Positions 34,637-42,462 of a DNA stretch of 64,000 nucleotides are shown here, one piece after another; the stretch's first letter is position 1, and each line of letters starts with the position of its first letter. The notes below the pieces were generated by a model. It did no database searches, had not been told where the DNA came from, and was given only the letters and a program-made list of their open reading frames with translations. Source of the DNA: Desulfosporosinus shakirovi. Lineage in GTDB: Bacteria; Bacillota; Desulfitobacteriia; Desulfitobacteriales; Desulfitobacteriaceae. The translations under genes were made by a program, and so were the position numbers. The DNA is taken from the NCBI RefSeq assembly GCF_020595055.1, contig NZ_JAJDOO010000002.1, positions 124,001 through 188,000 of the forward strand. The letters run 5' to 3'.

Positions 34637-35869
34637 ATGGCTGAACCCATTAGAGTTAAAGACTTAGATCCTACTCTGCGTGATGAATTGGCTGGATTAT
34701 TAAAGGGCTATGATTTTTCCAATTGCCTTTCTTGTGGTATGTGTCTGGCTGGATGTAAGTATAGTGATTTAATTGAGGATCAAGACCCACGTAAATTCAT
34801 TCGCAAGGTAGCCCTTGGCATGCGAGAAGAATTAGTTAACGATCCTTTTGTTTGGAATTGCAATATGTGTGAACGATGTACTGTAGAATGCCCGATGGGT
34901 GTAAATATTGCAGCTATAACAAGAGCTTTCCGAGGAAAAACTCCGGTACCTCCCGGTCATTTACAAATTATTGCCGATGACCATATCCGTACAGGTAACC
35001 AAATGGCTGTAGAGCAACTAGATTATGACGAAACCCTGGAATGGCTTGAGGAGGAACTTCAGAAAGAACTGAACGATCCTAATTATAAAATACCCATTGA
35101 CAAGCAGGATGCAGATTTTATGTTCGGCTTCAATGCTCGAGAGGTTAAACATTATCCCCATGAATTACAGACTATCTTGCATGTCTTTTATGCTGCCAAA
35201 GCTAATTATACACTGAGCAGTAAGCGTTGGGACGCAACGAATATCTGTCTATTCACAGGAAAGAATGATGAATTCCAAGAAATTTCTCGTCCGCTCTTTG
35301 AAGAAGTAGAGCGCTTAAATGCTAAAGAACTTATCGTCACAGAATGTGGTCACGCTTTCCGCTCCAGTAAAATGTTTGAGCGTACTTTCTGGAAGGGGAA
35401 AAAATTCCCTGTCCGCCACATTGTTGAAATTTACGCTGATTGGATAAAAGAAGGCAGACTAAAACTAGATAAGAGCAAAAATCCTCTCCCAGTGACCATG
35501 CACGATCCTTGTAATACGGTTCGTAAAGAAGGAGTCTATGAACCGCAACGCTATGTTATTAAACATGTCGTGGAGGATTATCGCGAAATGAATCCCGATG
35601 GCAAGTATAACATTTGTTGTGGAGCCGGCGGTGGTGCTTTAGCCGTAGCTGCCACCAAACAGCAGCGTATGATTAAAGCTAAACCTAAAGTTGATCAATT
35701 ATTGGCTACAGGGGCAAAAATTGGCTGTATTCCCTGTCATAACTGCATTGACCAGTTTAATGACATGAATAAGTTCTATAAGCTTAAAATGAAAATGCAC
35801 CATCTCAGTACTCTCATTGAAAATGCATTAGTACCTGATGATGCACCGGAGAGTCCTGCAGCAGAATAG
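34637..35869 (+). CDS. HdrC-HdrB-like fusion protein, 4Fe-4S plus one CCG domain
   Basis: The N-terminal half (about 1-110) is HdrC-like, with CLSCGMCLAGC and CNMCERCTVECP. The C-terminal half (about 190-390) is HdrB-like with one full CCG motif: TECGHAF, MHDPCN, NICCGAGGG and CIPCHNC. Classical HdrB has two CCG domains, so the catalytic part is reduced; the protein is 410 residues long. The disulfide or other substrate is unknown, as this organism type lacks coenzymes M and B. I start at ATG 34637 behind GGAGGTGA; the GTG inside that site is rejected. It is the last gene of the operon, with a terminator after it. Confidence 0.88.
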   Translation: MAEPIRVKDLDPTLRDELAGLLKGYDFSNCLSCGMCLAGCKYSDLIEDQDPRKFIRKVALGMREELVNDPFVWNCNMCERCTVECPMGVNIAAITRAFRGKTPVPPGHLQIIADDHIRTGNQMAVEQLDYDETLEWLEEELQKELNDPNYKIPIDKQDADFMFGFNAREVKHYPHELQTILHVFYAAKANYTLSSKRWDATNICLFTGKNDEFQEISRPLFEEVERLNAKELIVTECGHAFRSSKMFERTFWKGKKFPVRHIVEIYADWIKEGRLKLDKSKNPLPVTMHDPCNTVRKEGVYEPQRYVIKHVVEDYREMNPDGKYNICCGAGGGALAVAATKQQRMIKAKPKVDQLLATGAKIGCIPCHNCIDQFNDMNKFYKLKMKMHHLSTLIENALVPDDAPESPAAE

Positions 35870-35950
35870 ACTAGTCAGGATTGTCCTTGCTGAATGTCTT
35901 TAACAGTGGCATTAGCAAAAATACTTTTTGCTTTATTTTAAAGTGAATTA

Positions 35951-35999
35951 GAAAGCCCTGTCGGCGGAAAAATAACCGCACCGTACGGGGCTTTTTTTC
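35951..35999 (+). terminator. Terminator of the hdr/flx operon
   Basis: GAAAGCCC pairs with GGGGCTTT at the base of a long stem with a GTCGGCGG...CCGCACC region inside, followed by a TTTTTTT run. It lies about 80 bases after the operon's last stop. Confidence 0.75.
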
Positions 36000-36085
36000 T
36001 TCCCGTATAGTTCAGAATCTGATAGAATGTCTTATCAATTCATTATCCTTCACTTTGTTTATTGAAGGAGGCCGGAGGAGGAAAA

Positions 36086-36376
36086 ATGGTTAAATGGATA
36101 AGGGTTCTTGTAGTGGAGCCTGGAAAATCTCCCGATATTCGAGAAATGCCAAATAACCTTAAAGCTTTCGAACTGACAATCGGAGGTTATCTTGAGATTG
36201 CTGAGAGTGTGCGTCCTGGATGCTCAATAATATACAATGGCAACAAACCTCTTCTCCAAAAGCCCCTCAGAAGAGCTGATATTGAGGGAACCTTCATCAT
36301 TGTCCGAGTAGATCCTCCAGAGCCTGTATCACTTAGACAAGAAGATATCACCACTCTCTTAGAAGTCTATAATTAA
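36086..36376 (+). CDS. Small DUF3846-like protein
   Basis: The 96-residue soluble protein starts MVKWIRVLVVEPGKSPDIREM and contains LTIGGYLEIAE and YNGNKPLLQKP, the pattern of DUF3846 (a small domain common in Firmicutes and phages, function unknown). ATG 36086 follows GGAGGAGG; an upstream in-frame TTG at 36062 is rejected. It lies alone between the hdr/flx terminator and the degV-type gene, with about 105 bases to the latter. No clear functional link to neighbours. Confidence 0.7.
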   Translation: MVKWIRVLVVEPGKSPDIREMPNNLKAFELTIGGYLEIAESVRPGCSIIYNGNKPLLQKPLRRADIEGTFIIVRVDPPEPVSLRQEDITTLLEVYN

Positions 36377-36481
36377 ATTCTTAAACAAATTACACAGTGA
36401 GTTAATAAAGGTTATAATATAGATATAATTAATACATGCGCATTTCAGCTTATTAGCATGTAATGAAAGAGAGCAAAAAGG

Positions 36482-37342
36482 ATGGCTGTACAGATTTTGA
36501 CAGATAGCACAAGCTACTTGCCAGAAAATACTAGAAAAGAATTAAATATAAGAATGGTATCGTTAAATCTTTCGTTTGGAAATAATAGTATGAGGGAAAT
36601 TGACATAGATAACAAGATGTTTTACACAATGATGGATGCAAAAGGGATTCCAACCTCTTCCCAACCTTCAGTTGGGGAAATGTATCAAGAAATGACAAGT
36701 GCGATTGAGATGGGGGATAGCCTTTGCTGCATCTTTTTGTCTTCAGACATGAGTGGTACTGTATCAACTGGTCAAATAGTAAAAGCCATGGTCTTAGAGA
36801 AATACGAAAATGCCCAAGTAGAGATAGTTGATTCTAGATCAAACTGCATGCAACTTGGATTTGCTGTTGTTTTAGCAGCCAGAGCAGCTAAGACGGGCAA
36901 AGCCTTAGAGCAGGTTAAAGAAGCGGCCTTAGAAAATATCAAAAGAAGCCGTTTCTTATTTATTCCTGAAAATCTGGAGTACTTGAAAAAAGGCGGCAGA
37001 ATTGGTGGCGCTAGTGCGTTAATAGGAAACTTATTTAAAATTATTCCGATTTTAACTGTAGAAGACGGTAAGACAACGGTTTTAACGAAAGTTCGAACGA
37101 AGAATAACGCTGTTAGGGCTATGGTTGATAGAATGATGCTGGATGTAAGTATGTATGGTTTAGGAGAAATTGTTGTTTTACATATTAACTGTTTCGATGA
37201 AGCGATAGATCTAGCTAAAATAATCAAAGAAAATTTAAAAGTTGATATAGAGGTAATGGATATTGGACCGGTCATCGGGTTACATGTTGGTCCAGGTGCA
37301 ATTGCAATTGCTTATTATACAGAAAATGCTATGAGAGAATGA
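36482..37342 (+). CDS. DegV-family fatty-acid-binding protein
   Basis: The 286 residues follow the DegV/FakB fold: N-terminal VQILTDSTSYLPE, then GIPTSSQPSVGEMYQEM (lipid carboxyl-binding TSQPS motif), LSSDMSGTVSTGQIV, VDSRSNCMQLGFAV, a LEYLKKGGRIGGASALIG stretch, and the terminal GPVIGLHVGPGAIAIAYY. FakB proteins present fatty acids to the kinase FakA, and the family is also linked to lipid signalling. It starts at ATG behind AAAAAGG. No fakA is seen nearby. High confidence in family, low in the exact ligand. Confidence 0.92.
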   Translation: MAVQILTDSTSYLPENTRKELNIRMVSLNLSFGNNSMREIDIDNKMFYTMMDAKGIPTSSQPSVGEMYQEMTSAIEMGDSLCCIFLSSDMSGTVSTGQIVKAMVLEKYENAQVEIVDSRSNCMQLGFAVVLAARAAKTGKALEQVKEAALENIKRSRFLFIPENLEYLKKGGRIGGASALIGNLFKIIPILTVEDGKTTVLTKVRTKNNAVRAMVDRMMLDVSMYGLGEIVVLHINCFDEAIDLAKIIKENLKVDIEVMDIGPVIGLHVGPGAIAIAYYTENAMRE

Positions 37343-37409
37343 TATAATATAGGGTGAATGATACTCCAATCAAATTTAACTAACTGCCAGAAAGAGGTAA
37401 TAAGTAATC

Positions 37410-37637
37410 ATGATGTACGAATACAATGGAATAATATTTAAAAACGCTAATCCCAAGCATGCTGACGGAACAAAAGCATGGAGCCAAATATGCAGAATCT
37501 GTGCAGGGAAATATAAGATTAAACGAAGCATGCTGGAAAATGTTTGAAGTGGCACATGTGGTGTGCAAGGTTGTACACGTCAAGCCAGTTTCTATATCAA
37601 TTTTGAGGATGGAGAATTAGTTGAAGTGGTCGATTGA
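37410..37637 (+). CDS. Small Cys-rich protein interrupted by in-frame TGA (selenoprotein candidate or nonsense allele)
   Basis: A 75-codon frame opens at ATG 37410 behind GAGGT. The first part reads MMYEYNGIIFKNANPKHADG...QICRICAGKYKIKRSMLENV, then codon 46 is TGA (37545-37547). The same frame continues SGTCGVQGCTRQASFYINFEDGELVEVVD to TGA at 37635. Cysteine pairs on both sides (CRIC; CGVQGC) look like one small metal or redox domain, so the two halves belong together. A hairpin with the geometry of a bacterial SECIS element starts 13 bases after the TGA. Either selenocysteine is inserted or the gene carries a nonsense change (for example from GGA). The family is not known to me by name. Confidence 0.55.
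37561..37578 (+). promoter_or_regulatory. SECIS-like hairpin after the in-frame TGA
   Basis: GTGTGCA pairs with TGTACAC (7 pairs, one G-U) around the loop AGGT. The loop begins 20 bases after the TGA and has a G in its first two positions, within the known limits for bacterial SECIS elements. E. coli fdhF also presents a GGU loop at similar spacing. A hairpin this short can arise by chance. Confidence 0.4.
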
Positions 37638-37710
37638 TTTTAAAACGGTAAGGACTTATGATACAATGTAAGAGGATGGTAAGAGGGTTAAGATAAAGGA
37701 GGTTTTCGCA

Positions 37711-37965
37711 TTGCCAAAACTTAATAGAATTCTATGGTCCCTTGCGATTCTATTTATTGTTATCACCACTGTGATTTTTTCCTTTGTGATTATTTTAGTT
37801 GGTGCTGCAACGCTGAGTCTATATGGACTTTATCGACATTACTTTCCGAAAAAGAAATTTCCTAAACACCATAATTCAAGGTCGCAAGTCTATACTTTTG
37901 GGGAAATCATCGATGTAAAATCTGAAGTGGTTCATGATACGATTGATGTGAAAAAATTAAGATAA
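37711..37965 (+). CDS. Small membrane protein, one or two transmembrane segments
   Basis: The 84 residues begin at TTG behind a perfect AAAGGAGG site at 8-base spacing. A long hydrophobic region (about 7-42, LWSLAILFIVITTVIFSFVIILVGAATLSLYGLY) is followed by a basic stretch RHYFPKKKFPKHH and a polar tail containing FGEIIDVKSEVVHDTIDVKKL. No family is recognised. The topology suggests a cytoplasmic tail after a membrane hairpin. A strong terminator follows, so it is probably a monocistronic gene. Confidence 0.7.
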   Translation: MPKLNRILWSLAILFIVITTVIFSFVIILVGAATLSLYGLYRHYFPKKKFPKHHNSRSQVYTFGEIIDVKSEVVHDTIDVKKLR

Positions 37966-38039
37966 CTCATACCCTATTCTTTTACCTAGGTTATAGTTTT
38001 TCTGGGATTTGAAGATACAAAAGAATATAGAAATGTTCA

Positions 38040-38090
38040 GACAGATAAGCCACCGCTTTTTGGGCGGTAACTTATCTGTCTTTTGTTTTT
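38040..38090 (+). terminator. Strong two-part hairpin terminator
   Basis: GACAGATAAG (38040-38049) pairs perfectly with CTTATCTGTC (38071-38080), enclosing a second ACCGC/GCGGT stem. TTTTGTTTTT follows. Confidence 0.8.
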
Positions 38091-38208
38091 ACCAGGATTA
38101 TTGTTGTGTCTGAGCTCACTTCTTGACCTGACTTGCCGCAACATTTGTTTGCCTTTACACGGTGCTATAGTTAAATCATTAAATAGTTTAATGAAAGAAG
38201 GGAAAACA

Positions 38209-38535
38209 ATGTCTGTCTCAAAAGCAAGTCTATTGGGTTTCAATGAAAAAACTGAATCTGGAACAAAATCTAAATTGACATTATTAGCTAATACGTTTCT
38301 AATCTCTTTATCTGTCCTTTCAGCGCTAGATCTACTGGTTGCACATTAAAGTGGTGATTCAATAGCCAATTACACAATATCTGTTCTAGTCGATCTAAGT
38401 TTAACAGTAATAGGCATAATTTTCTGTTCTGATCTTATTGCAAATAAAATTGAGGATTCAATAATTTGCTTTCTCGCCTATATGGTCTTCTTATGGATAT
38501 GTACTACAGTACTCAAATTAGTTTTCTTATTATGA
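38209..38535 (+). pseudogene. Hydrophobic small protein gene with an in-frame TAA
   Basis: ATG 38209 behind GAAGGGA opens a 46-residue frame (MSVSKASLLGFNEKTESGTK..., then a hydrophobic LLANTFLISLSVLSALDLLV) that ends at TAA 38347. The same frame then runs open for 61 more codons with two further strongly hydrophobic segments (SVLVDLSLTVIGIIFC and ICFLAYMVFLWICTTVLKLVFLL) to TGA 38533. Continuity of frame and hydrophobic pattern suggests a three-helix membrane protein broken by a stop. Alternatively the 46-residue peptide is complete and the rest is chance. No family recognised. Confidence 0.45.
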
Positions 38536-38606
38536 AGAAGGAACAAGTTTCCAGCAAGCTCGACCATGGAATATAATACTATATACCTTCGAAAGGAGGG
38601 TTATAC

Positions 38607-39443
38607 ATGGTATATGAAAACAAACGAGTGGAGGAAATGAACTATTTTGAACTGATTGCTTGGCTTGGAATAGGAAGTTCCCATCCGGGAGGCTTTCCTG
38701 CTACCAAGCTCAATTTAGATGCAATACAAGTCACACCTGAGGAATATGTGCTAGACGCAGGATGCGGAAGTGGTCTAACAGCTTGTCATTTAGCTAAAAC
38801 AGTGGGATGCAAAATTGCAGGCGTAGATATTAGTCCTCAAATGATTGAAAAAGCAAGACTAAGGGCTGAAAAAGAAGGAGTATCACATTTAATTGAATTT
38901 AGTGTTTCAGATGTTTATGATCTGCCGTTTAACGACAACCACTTTGACTTAGTAATTGCTGAATCTATTACCGTTTTTTTAGATAAAGTTAAAGTTTATC
39001 TTGAGTTTTATCGAGTATTAAAGCCTGAGGGGAGAGTAGCTGACCTGGAAATGGCATTACTAAAAGAATTGCCTGCTAATCTTCGACAGCAGATGGAACA
39101 GTGCTTCGGTTCTGGCACTAATCCATTGTCCTTCGAAGAGTGGCATAATGCTTTAGAGCAAGCTGGATTTCAGGATGTTGAAATTAAAAATCCTCAAATA
39201 TTGAAAGATAATGGCAATGTTGTTATGAATGAACTCAGAAAGGATTGGCTACTGATAAAAGACCTTACCACTAAAATCAAAAGACAGCCTAATTTATTGC
39301 CCAGATTGCAAAAGAATGCCGGCTTCATGAAGAAGAACCGCAGCTACTTTGGATTTGGCCTTATTTATGGTCGCAAACCTACTCCTAAGAAATTGGGATT
39401 CAAAGATTGGGTTCGGCAAGTTTTATTTCGAAGAAAAGCATAG
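38607..39443 (+). CDS. Class I SAM-dependent methyltransferase
   Basis: The 278 residues have the Rossmann motif I VLDAGCGSG (48-56), the acidic loop AGVDISPQMIEKAR, VSDVYDLPFNDNHFDLVIAES, and a post-core YRVLKPEGRVADLEM, as in UbiE/Coq5-type or arsenite-type methyltransferases. The N-terminus contains GSSHPGGFPAT and the C-terminus is basic (FKDWVRQVLFRRKA). It starts at ATG behind AAAGGAGGG. The ATP-grasp gene follows on the same strand, and the two may form a small biosynthetic pair. The substrate cannot be told from sequence. Confidence 0.88.
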   Translation: MVYENKRVEEMNYFELIAWLGIGSSHPGGFPATKLNLDAIQVTPEEYVLDAGCGSGLTACHLAKTVGCKIAGVDISPQMIEKARLRAEKEGVSHLIEFSVSDVYDLPFNDNHFDLVIAESITVFLDKVKVYLEFYRVLKPEGRVADLEMALLKELPANLRQQMEQCFGSGTNPLSFEEWHNALEQAGFQDVEIKNPQILKDNGNVVMNELRKDWLLIKDLTTKIKRQPNLLPRLQKNAGFMKKNRSYFGFGLIYGRKPTPKKLGFKDWVRQVLFRRKA

Positions 39444-39521
39444 TAATGCTCGTATACAAGGTATGGATTTTATGATTTTGCTAATCCTATGAGTGGGCCT
39501 ATAGGAGGATGCAAATTAATT

Positions 39522-40586
39522 ATGTATAACAAAACTAAAGAAAACAGCTTTGAACAAGTGACAACAAATATTTATTTCAATCGTTGTTTTTCATCAACTT
39601 ACAAAATTATTGAAAACTTTCTAAGCAATAATAATACCCATAAGTTTAAGATCTTTATTTCTCACGTTTGTGAAAACAGCTATCTAGAAGAGGTTGCAGA
39701 TTACTTCGAAGTGGAGCCGTCTCTTGATGGAAGCGACTATGCTAAGTATTGTTTGGATTTTTGTTTGAAACACCATATTAACCTGTTTGTACCAAGATAT
39801 AACGTAACCACTTTAATCAACTTTAAGGAACAGTTTGAACAACTTGGAGTTAAGGTAATGTTTATCGGGAATAGTGCAACTTACCAACTTCTTGACGATA
39901 AGTTAAAAACCTACGAGGCTTTAAACGATAATGATATTGTAGCTATCCCAAAAACATTTTGTATCAGAAACTATGTGGACTTTGAAAAAGCATATGATGA
40001 TATAACAAAAGACAAAAGCAGTTCTTGTTTGAAGCCTATCTCAGGAATTGGCGGAGATGGCTTCAAACAAATCTTAGAGAATATGAAAGAAGTGGATGAG
40101 CTTTATAAAACAACAGGTTCGACAATCGCCATGGATAGGATAGTACGGGTATTACAGAACTCCAAAAATGTAAACCCCTTCATAGTAATGGAATACTTGG
40201 AAGGGGATGAGTTTAGTATTGATTGTTTAGGGAATAAGGGCGAACTTATCGTAGCTATTCCTAGGAGAAAGCTAGACCTGTATCGGCAGAACATTGAATA
40301 TCGAGAAGATTTGATTGCTCTAGCTCAAAAACTAACAAAGGAATTCTCCTTGAGTTATCTGTACAATATTCAAGTTAAGTATCATGGAGGCAAGGCCTAT
40401 CTTATAGAAATAAACACCCGTATGTCAGCAGGGATTCATAAATCCTGTTTTACCGGGGTGGATTTCTTAGATCTTGCTATTAGGTTGCTTATGGGAGAGA
40501 CCGTAACAACACCGAAAAGTATTCGTTGGGGCTTGCAAATACGGACTACTGAGAACTATGAAATTGTAAACGCAGAGAAGGCATAA
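39522..40586 (+). CDS. ATP-grasp domain protein (carboxylate-amine ligase type)
   Basis: The 354 residues resemble the carbamoyl-phosphate-synthase L-chain/D-Ala-D-Ala-ligase ATP-grasp fold: an N-terminal Rossmann-like part with FVPRYNVTTL, then DDKLKTYEALNDN, CLKPISGIGGDGFKQ for nucleotide binding, FIVMEYLEGDEFSID, and the metal-binding EINTRMSAGIHKSCF. Such enzymes join a carboxylate to an amine or thiol with ATP. The likely start is ATG 39522; an AGGAGG lies 13 bases upstream, which is long, and an in-frame ATG at 39489 precedes that site. It is next to a methyltransferase gene; a terminator follows at once. Product unknown. Confidence 0.82.
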   Translation: MYNKTKENSFEQVTTNIYFNRCFSSTYKIIENFLSNNNTHKFKIFISHVCENSYLEEVADYFEVEPSLDGSDYAKYCLDFCLKHHINLFVPRYNVTTLINFKEQFEQLGVKVMFIGNSATYQLLDDKLKTYEALNDNDIVAIPKTFCIRNYVDFEKAYDDITKDKSSSCLKPISGIGGDGFKQILENMKEVDELYKTTGSTIAMDRIVRVLQNSKNVNPFIVMEYLEGDEFSIDCLGNKGELIVAIPRRKLDLYRQNIEYREDLIALAQKLTKEFSLSYLYNIQVKYHGGKAYLIEINTRMSAGIHKSCFTGVDFLDLAIRLLMGETVTTPKSIRWGLQIRTTENYEIVNAEKA

Positions 40587-40624
40587 AAAAGAATACCTCG
40601 TTTTTTAAATAGGTATTCTTTTTG
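40585..40624 (+). terminator. Terminator after the ATP-grasp gene
   Basis: AAAAAAGAATACCT (40585-40598) pairs with AGGTATTCTTTTTG (40611-40624), giving an A-tract/T-tract hairpin that overlaps the stop codon. Confidence 0.85.
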
Positions 40625-40760
40625 AATGGGTCATCTTAACAATATATGTATGAAAATGATATTCCCCAAGCTGAACATTTTTATAGTCGCTTTGGGGAAT
40701 AGTGAATAAACTTCAGAGTACCAATAAGTTATGAGAAATAGTTCAGTAAGCTGTTATACG

Positions 40761-41114
40761 CTAGCTGATTAGTCCTAGTTCTCTTTTTGTCCGTTCTGCC
40801 AGCTTTTTAAGCATTTTTTCTCTGTCACTATTGTATAACGGTCCATAAAAAACTATTCCGTACTTCTCTAAAATTTTAGATTCGATTTCTTTTCTGGTGC
40901 GTCCGACTTCAGGGATATAGAGAGATTTCCTTTTGGCTTTGTGAAATTTCGCATGATGAGCGCTATCAATGAACACTGCAAGGTTTGCAGTTCTGTCGTC
41001 ATCATTGACTTCGTTAAGATGGTGCAGAATTTCAGTATCTTTCAATTTTCTTTCTAAATACCTCTCAATAATTGACCTTGAGAGCTCAGTTTTCATAGAA
41101 ATGTTATCGCTCAT
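40761..41114 (-). CDS. Small HNH-like domain protein
   Basis: The 117-residue basic protein contains ILHHLNEVNDDDRTANLAVFIDSAHHAKFHKA near its middle. This resembles the beta-beta-alpha metal fold of HNH nucleases (HH.N...D.R..NL......HH..H). The rest is charged and helical with ERTKRELGLIS at the end. It starts at ATG behind AAAGGAG. It might be a nuclease, or a repurposed HNH fold, since the catalytic histidines appear but no other domain is present. No phage genes are adjacent. Medium confidence. Confidence 0.6.
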   Translation of the reverse strand: MSDNISMKTELSRSIIERYLERKLKDTEILHHLNEVNDDDRTANLAVFIDSAHHAKFHKAKRKSLYIPEVGRTRKEIESKILEKYGIVFYGPLYNSDREKMLKKLAERTKRELGLIS

Positions 41115-41356
41115 TGTTGACTCCTTTCAAAGTGACACCCAAATAAAAACAAGCAACAACCATTGGGATGGATTCTGCTCCTAGTCCCGCCAGTCAGGTT
41201 GCTTTGAATTCAAACAATTTATTAATTGATTTATTACCTTTTTTATTATACTATAGATTGCTAAAAAAAACAACAGTATTTTATATATTTGCAGGCATGT
41301 TTTTATAGACGTATGGTTAAAGTAAGAAAAGGTTCAGTAAAAGGGAGGGTAAATCA

Positions 41357-41476
41357 ATGGATGAATTGGCTAAAATACAGAATGCTCAAGCAAAAGCTGA
41401 AAAAAACAAGAAACATCAAAATAATGAAAATACAGCTAAGAAGTTGCCCAGTAAGCAGCACAGTACTAATAAATAG
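41357..41476 (+). CDS. Lys/Asn/Gln-rich 39-residue peptide
   Basis: ATG 41357 follows AAGGGAGGG at good spacing and reads MDELAKIQNAQAKAEKNKK, then a Gln/Asn/Lys-rich tail ending HSTNK. A hairpin follows five bases after the stop, consistent with a real small transcript. The composition recalls small acid-soluble spore proteins, but I cannot assign a family. Confidence 0.45.
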   Translation: MDELAKIQNAQAKAEKNKKHQNNENTAKKLPSKQHSTNK

Positions 41477-41481
41477 TTCTA

Positions 41482-41515
41482 AATAAACCATGGTCTTTCA
41501 AGATCATGGTTTATT
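41482..41515 (+). terminator. Hairpin after the Lys-rich peptide
   Basis: AATAAACCATG (41482-41492) pairs exactly with CATGGTTTATT (41505-41515). The T run is weak, so termination strength is uncertain. Confidence 0.55.
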
Positions 41516-41522
41516 AACAAGC

Positions 41523-41551
41523 TTGACATTGTGACTATGTACTCATATAAT
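41523..41551 (+). promoter_or_regulatory. Consensus sigma-A promoter with no intact gene behind it
   Basis: TTGACA (41523-41528) and TATAAT (41546-41551) are separated by exactly 17 bases. The transcript would run into the aldo/keto reductase remnant at 41584, suggesting this was that gene's promoter. Confidence 0.75.
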
Positions 41552-41583
41552 CACAAAATGATCACGTATTTATACTTTGCTAA

Positions 41584-41715
41584 GTGGAGCGATTAAATGC
41601 CAAATCAAACCTTTTCCAGACAGATTCCATAGATTTCTATTTAGTACACGCTATTAATCAACAACTACGGCCTACGTTAAAAGAGGCTAAAACAGGTGAA
41701 TTTTCAGATCAATAA
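41584..41715 (+). pseudogene. Remnant of an aldo/keto reductase gene
   Basis: A 43-codon frame (GTG to TAA) reads MERLNAKSNLFQTDSIDFYL, then VHAINQQLRPTLKEAKTGEF. The LQTDYIDFYLVHAI.. core is a hallmark of 4Fe-4S-type aldo/keto reductases, which are normally about 370 residues. No upstream or downstream parts were recognised. It is an internal fragment placed just behind a consensus promoter. The remainder of the gap to 41907 holds one imperfect hairpin (41764-41801) and nothing else seen. Confidence 0.6.
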
Positions 41716-41907
41716 TTTACAGGCTCCAAGTTTGGTTGCTAGGTGACAAGGTAATGAGTGAACATAGCACTGATGTTCTAATAATAGAAGGTCGGTGCTA
41801 TAATTATATTACTCAAAAAACCAAAGTTTCATTTCAGTTTTTCTAACTGTATGGTATATAATTAATCTTAGCTTTATAATAGATAGCCGAAATGGAGCGT
41901 AAATAAA

Positions 41908-42378
41908 ATGAATGTAGCATTTTTTCTTATACCTAAAAAGAACATCGTTTTTTTAAAGGAAAATGCAACGATGCGTCAAGCCTTGGAGAGGATGGAGTAT
42001 CATAGCTATTCGGCGGTCCCTCTCATTAATGACGAAGGAAAATATGCAGGAACGATAACAGAAGGAGATTTACTCTGGAAGTTAAAAAATACGCCCGGTT
42101 TGTCCTTTGAAAACACGGAGGATATTTTCCTAAGCGAAGTAAAACAACATGTTCAGAATTTTCCGGTAACCATCGAAGCCCAAATAGAGGATTTGATTTC
42201 CAGAGCGGTAGTGCAGAATTTTGTGCCTGTCGTGGATGATCAGCAGATTTTTATCGGAATTGTACGTCGTCGAGAAATCATTGAATACTGTTCTAAAATC
42301 TTGATCCAACGAAAAGCAGACACCGTGAATACTCTGGAAAGGCCTAAACTAAGTTCGTTTACTGAACTTCAAGATTAA
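41908..42378 (+). CDS. Two-CBS-domain protein
   Basis: The 156 residues consist of two CBS motifs: the first about 10-70 (ATMRQALERMEYHSYSAVPLINDEGKYAGTITEGDLLW), the second about 85-140 (FPVTIEAQIEDLISRAVVQNFVPVVDDQQIFIGIVRRREIIEY). This is close to stand-alone Firmicute regulators that bind adenosyl ligands or c-di-AMP (for example the YkuL/CbpB group). The ligand is not determinable here. ATG lies behind a modest GGAGCG site. It precedes dsdA by 84 bases on the same strand, with an 8-bp hairpin between them. Confidence 0.87.
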   Translation: MNVAFFLIPKKNIVFLKENATMRQALERMEYHSYSAVPLINDEGKYAGTITEGDLLWKLKNTPGLSFENTEDIFLSEVKQHVQNFPVTIEAQIEDLISRAVVQNFVPVVDDQQIFIGIVRRREIIEYCSKILIQRKADTVNTLERPKLSSFTELQD

Positions 42379-42462
42379 ACAATCAGCAACAAGGTTGCTG
42401 AATGAAAGAATTGGCTATCACATATTAAGTTAGAAGCTATCTGAAATTTTGAGGGGATTAAT

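Noticed and set aside
41289-41486. 65-residue basic ORF
   Set aside because: It is a frame shadow of the 39-residue peptide at 41357, which has the better ribosome site.
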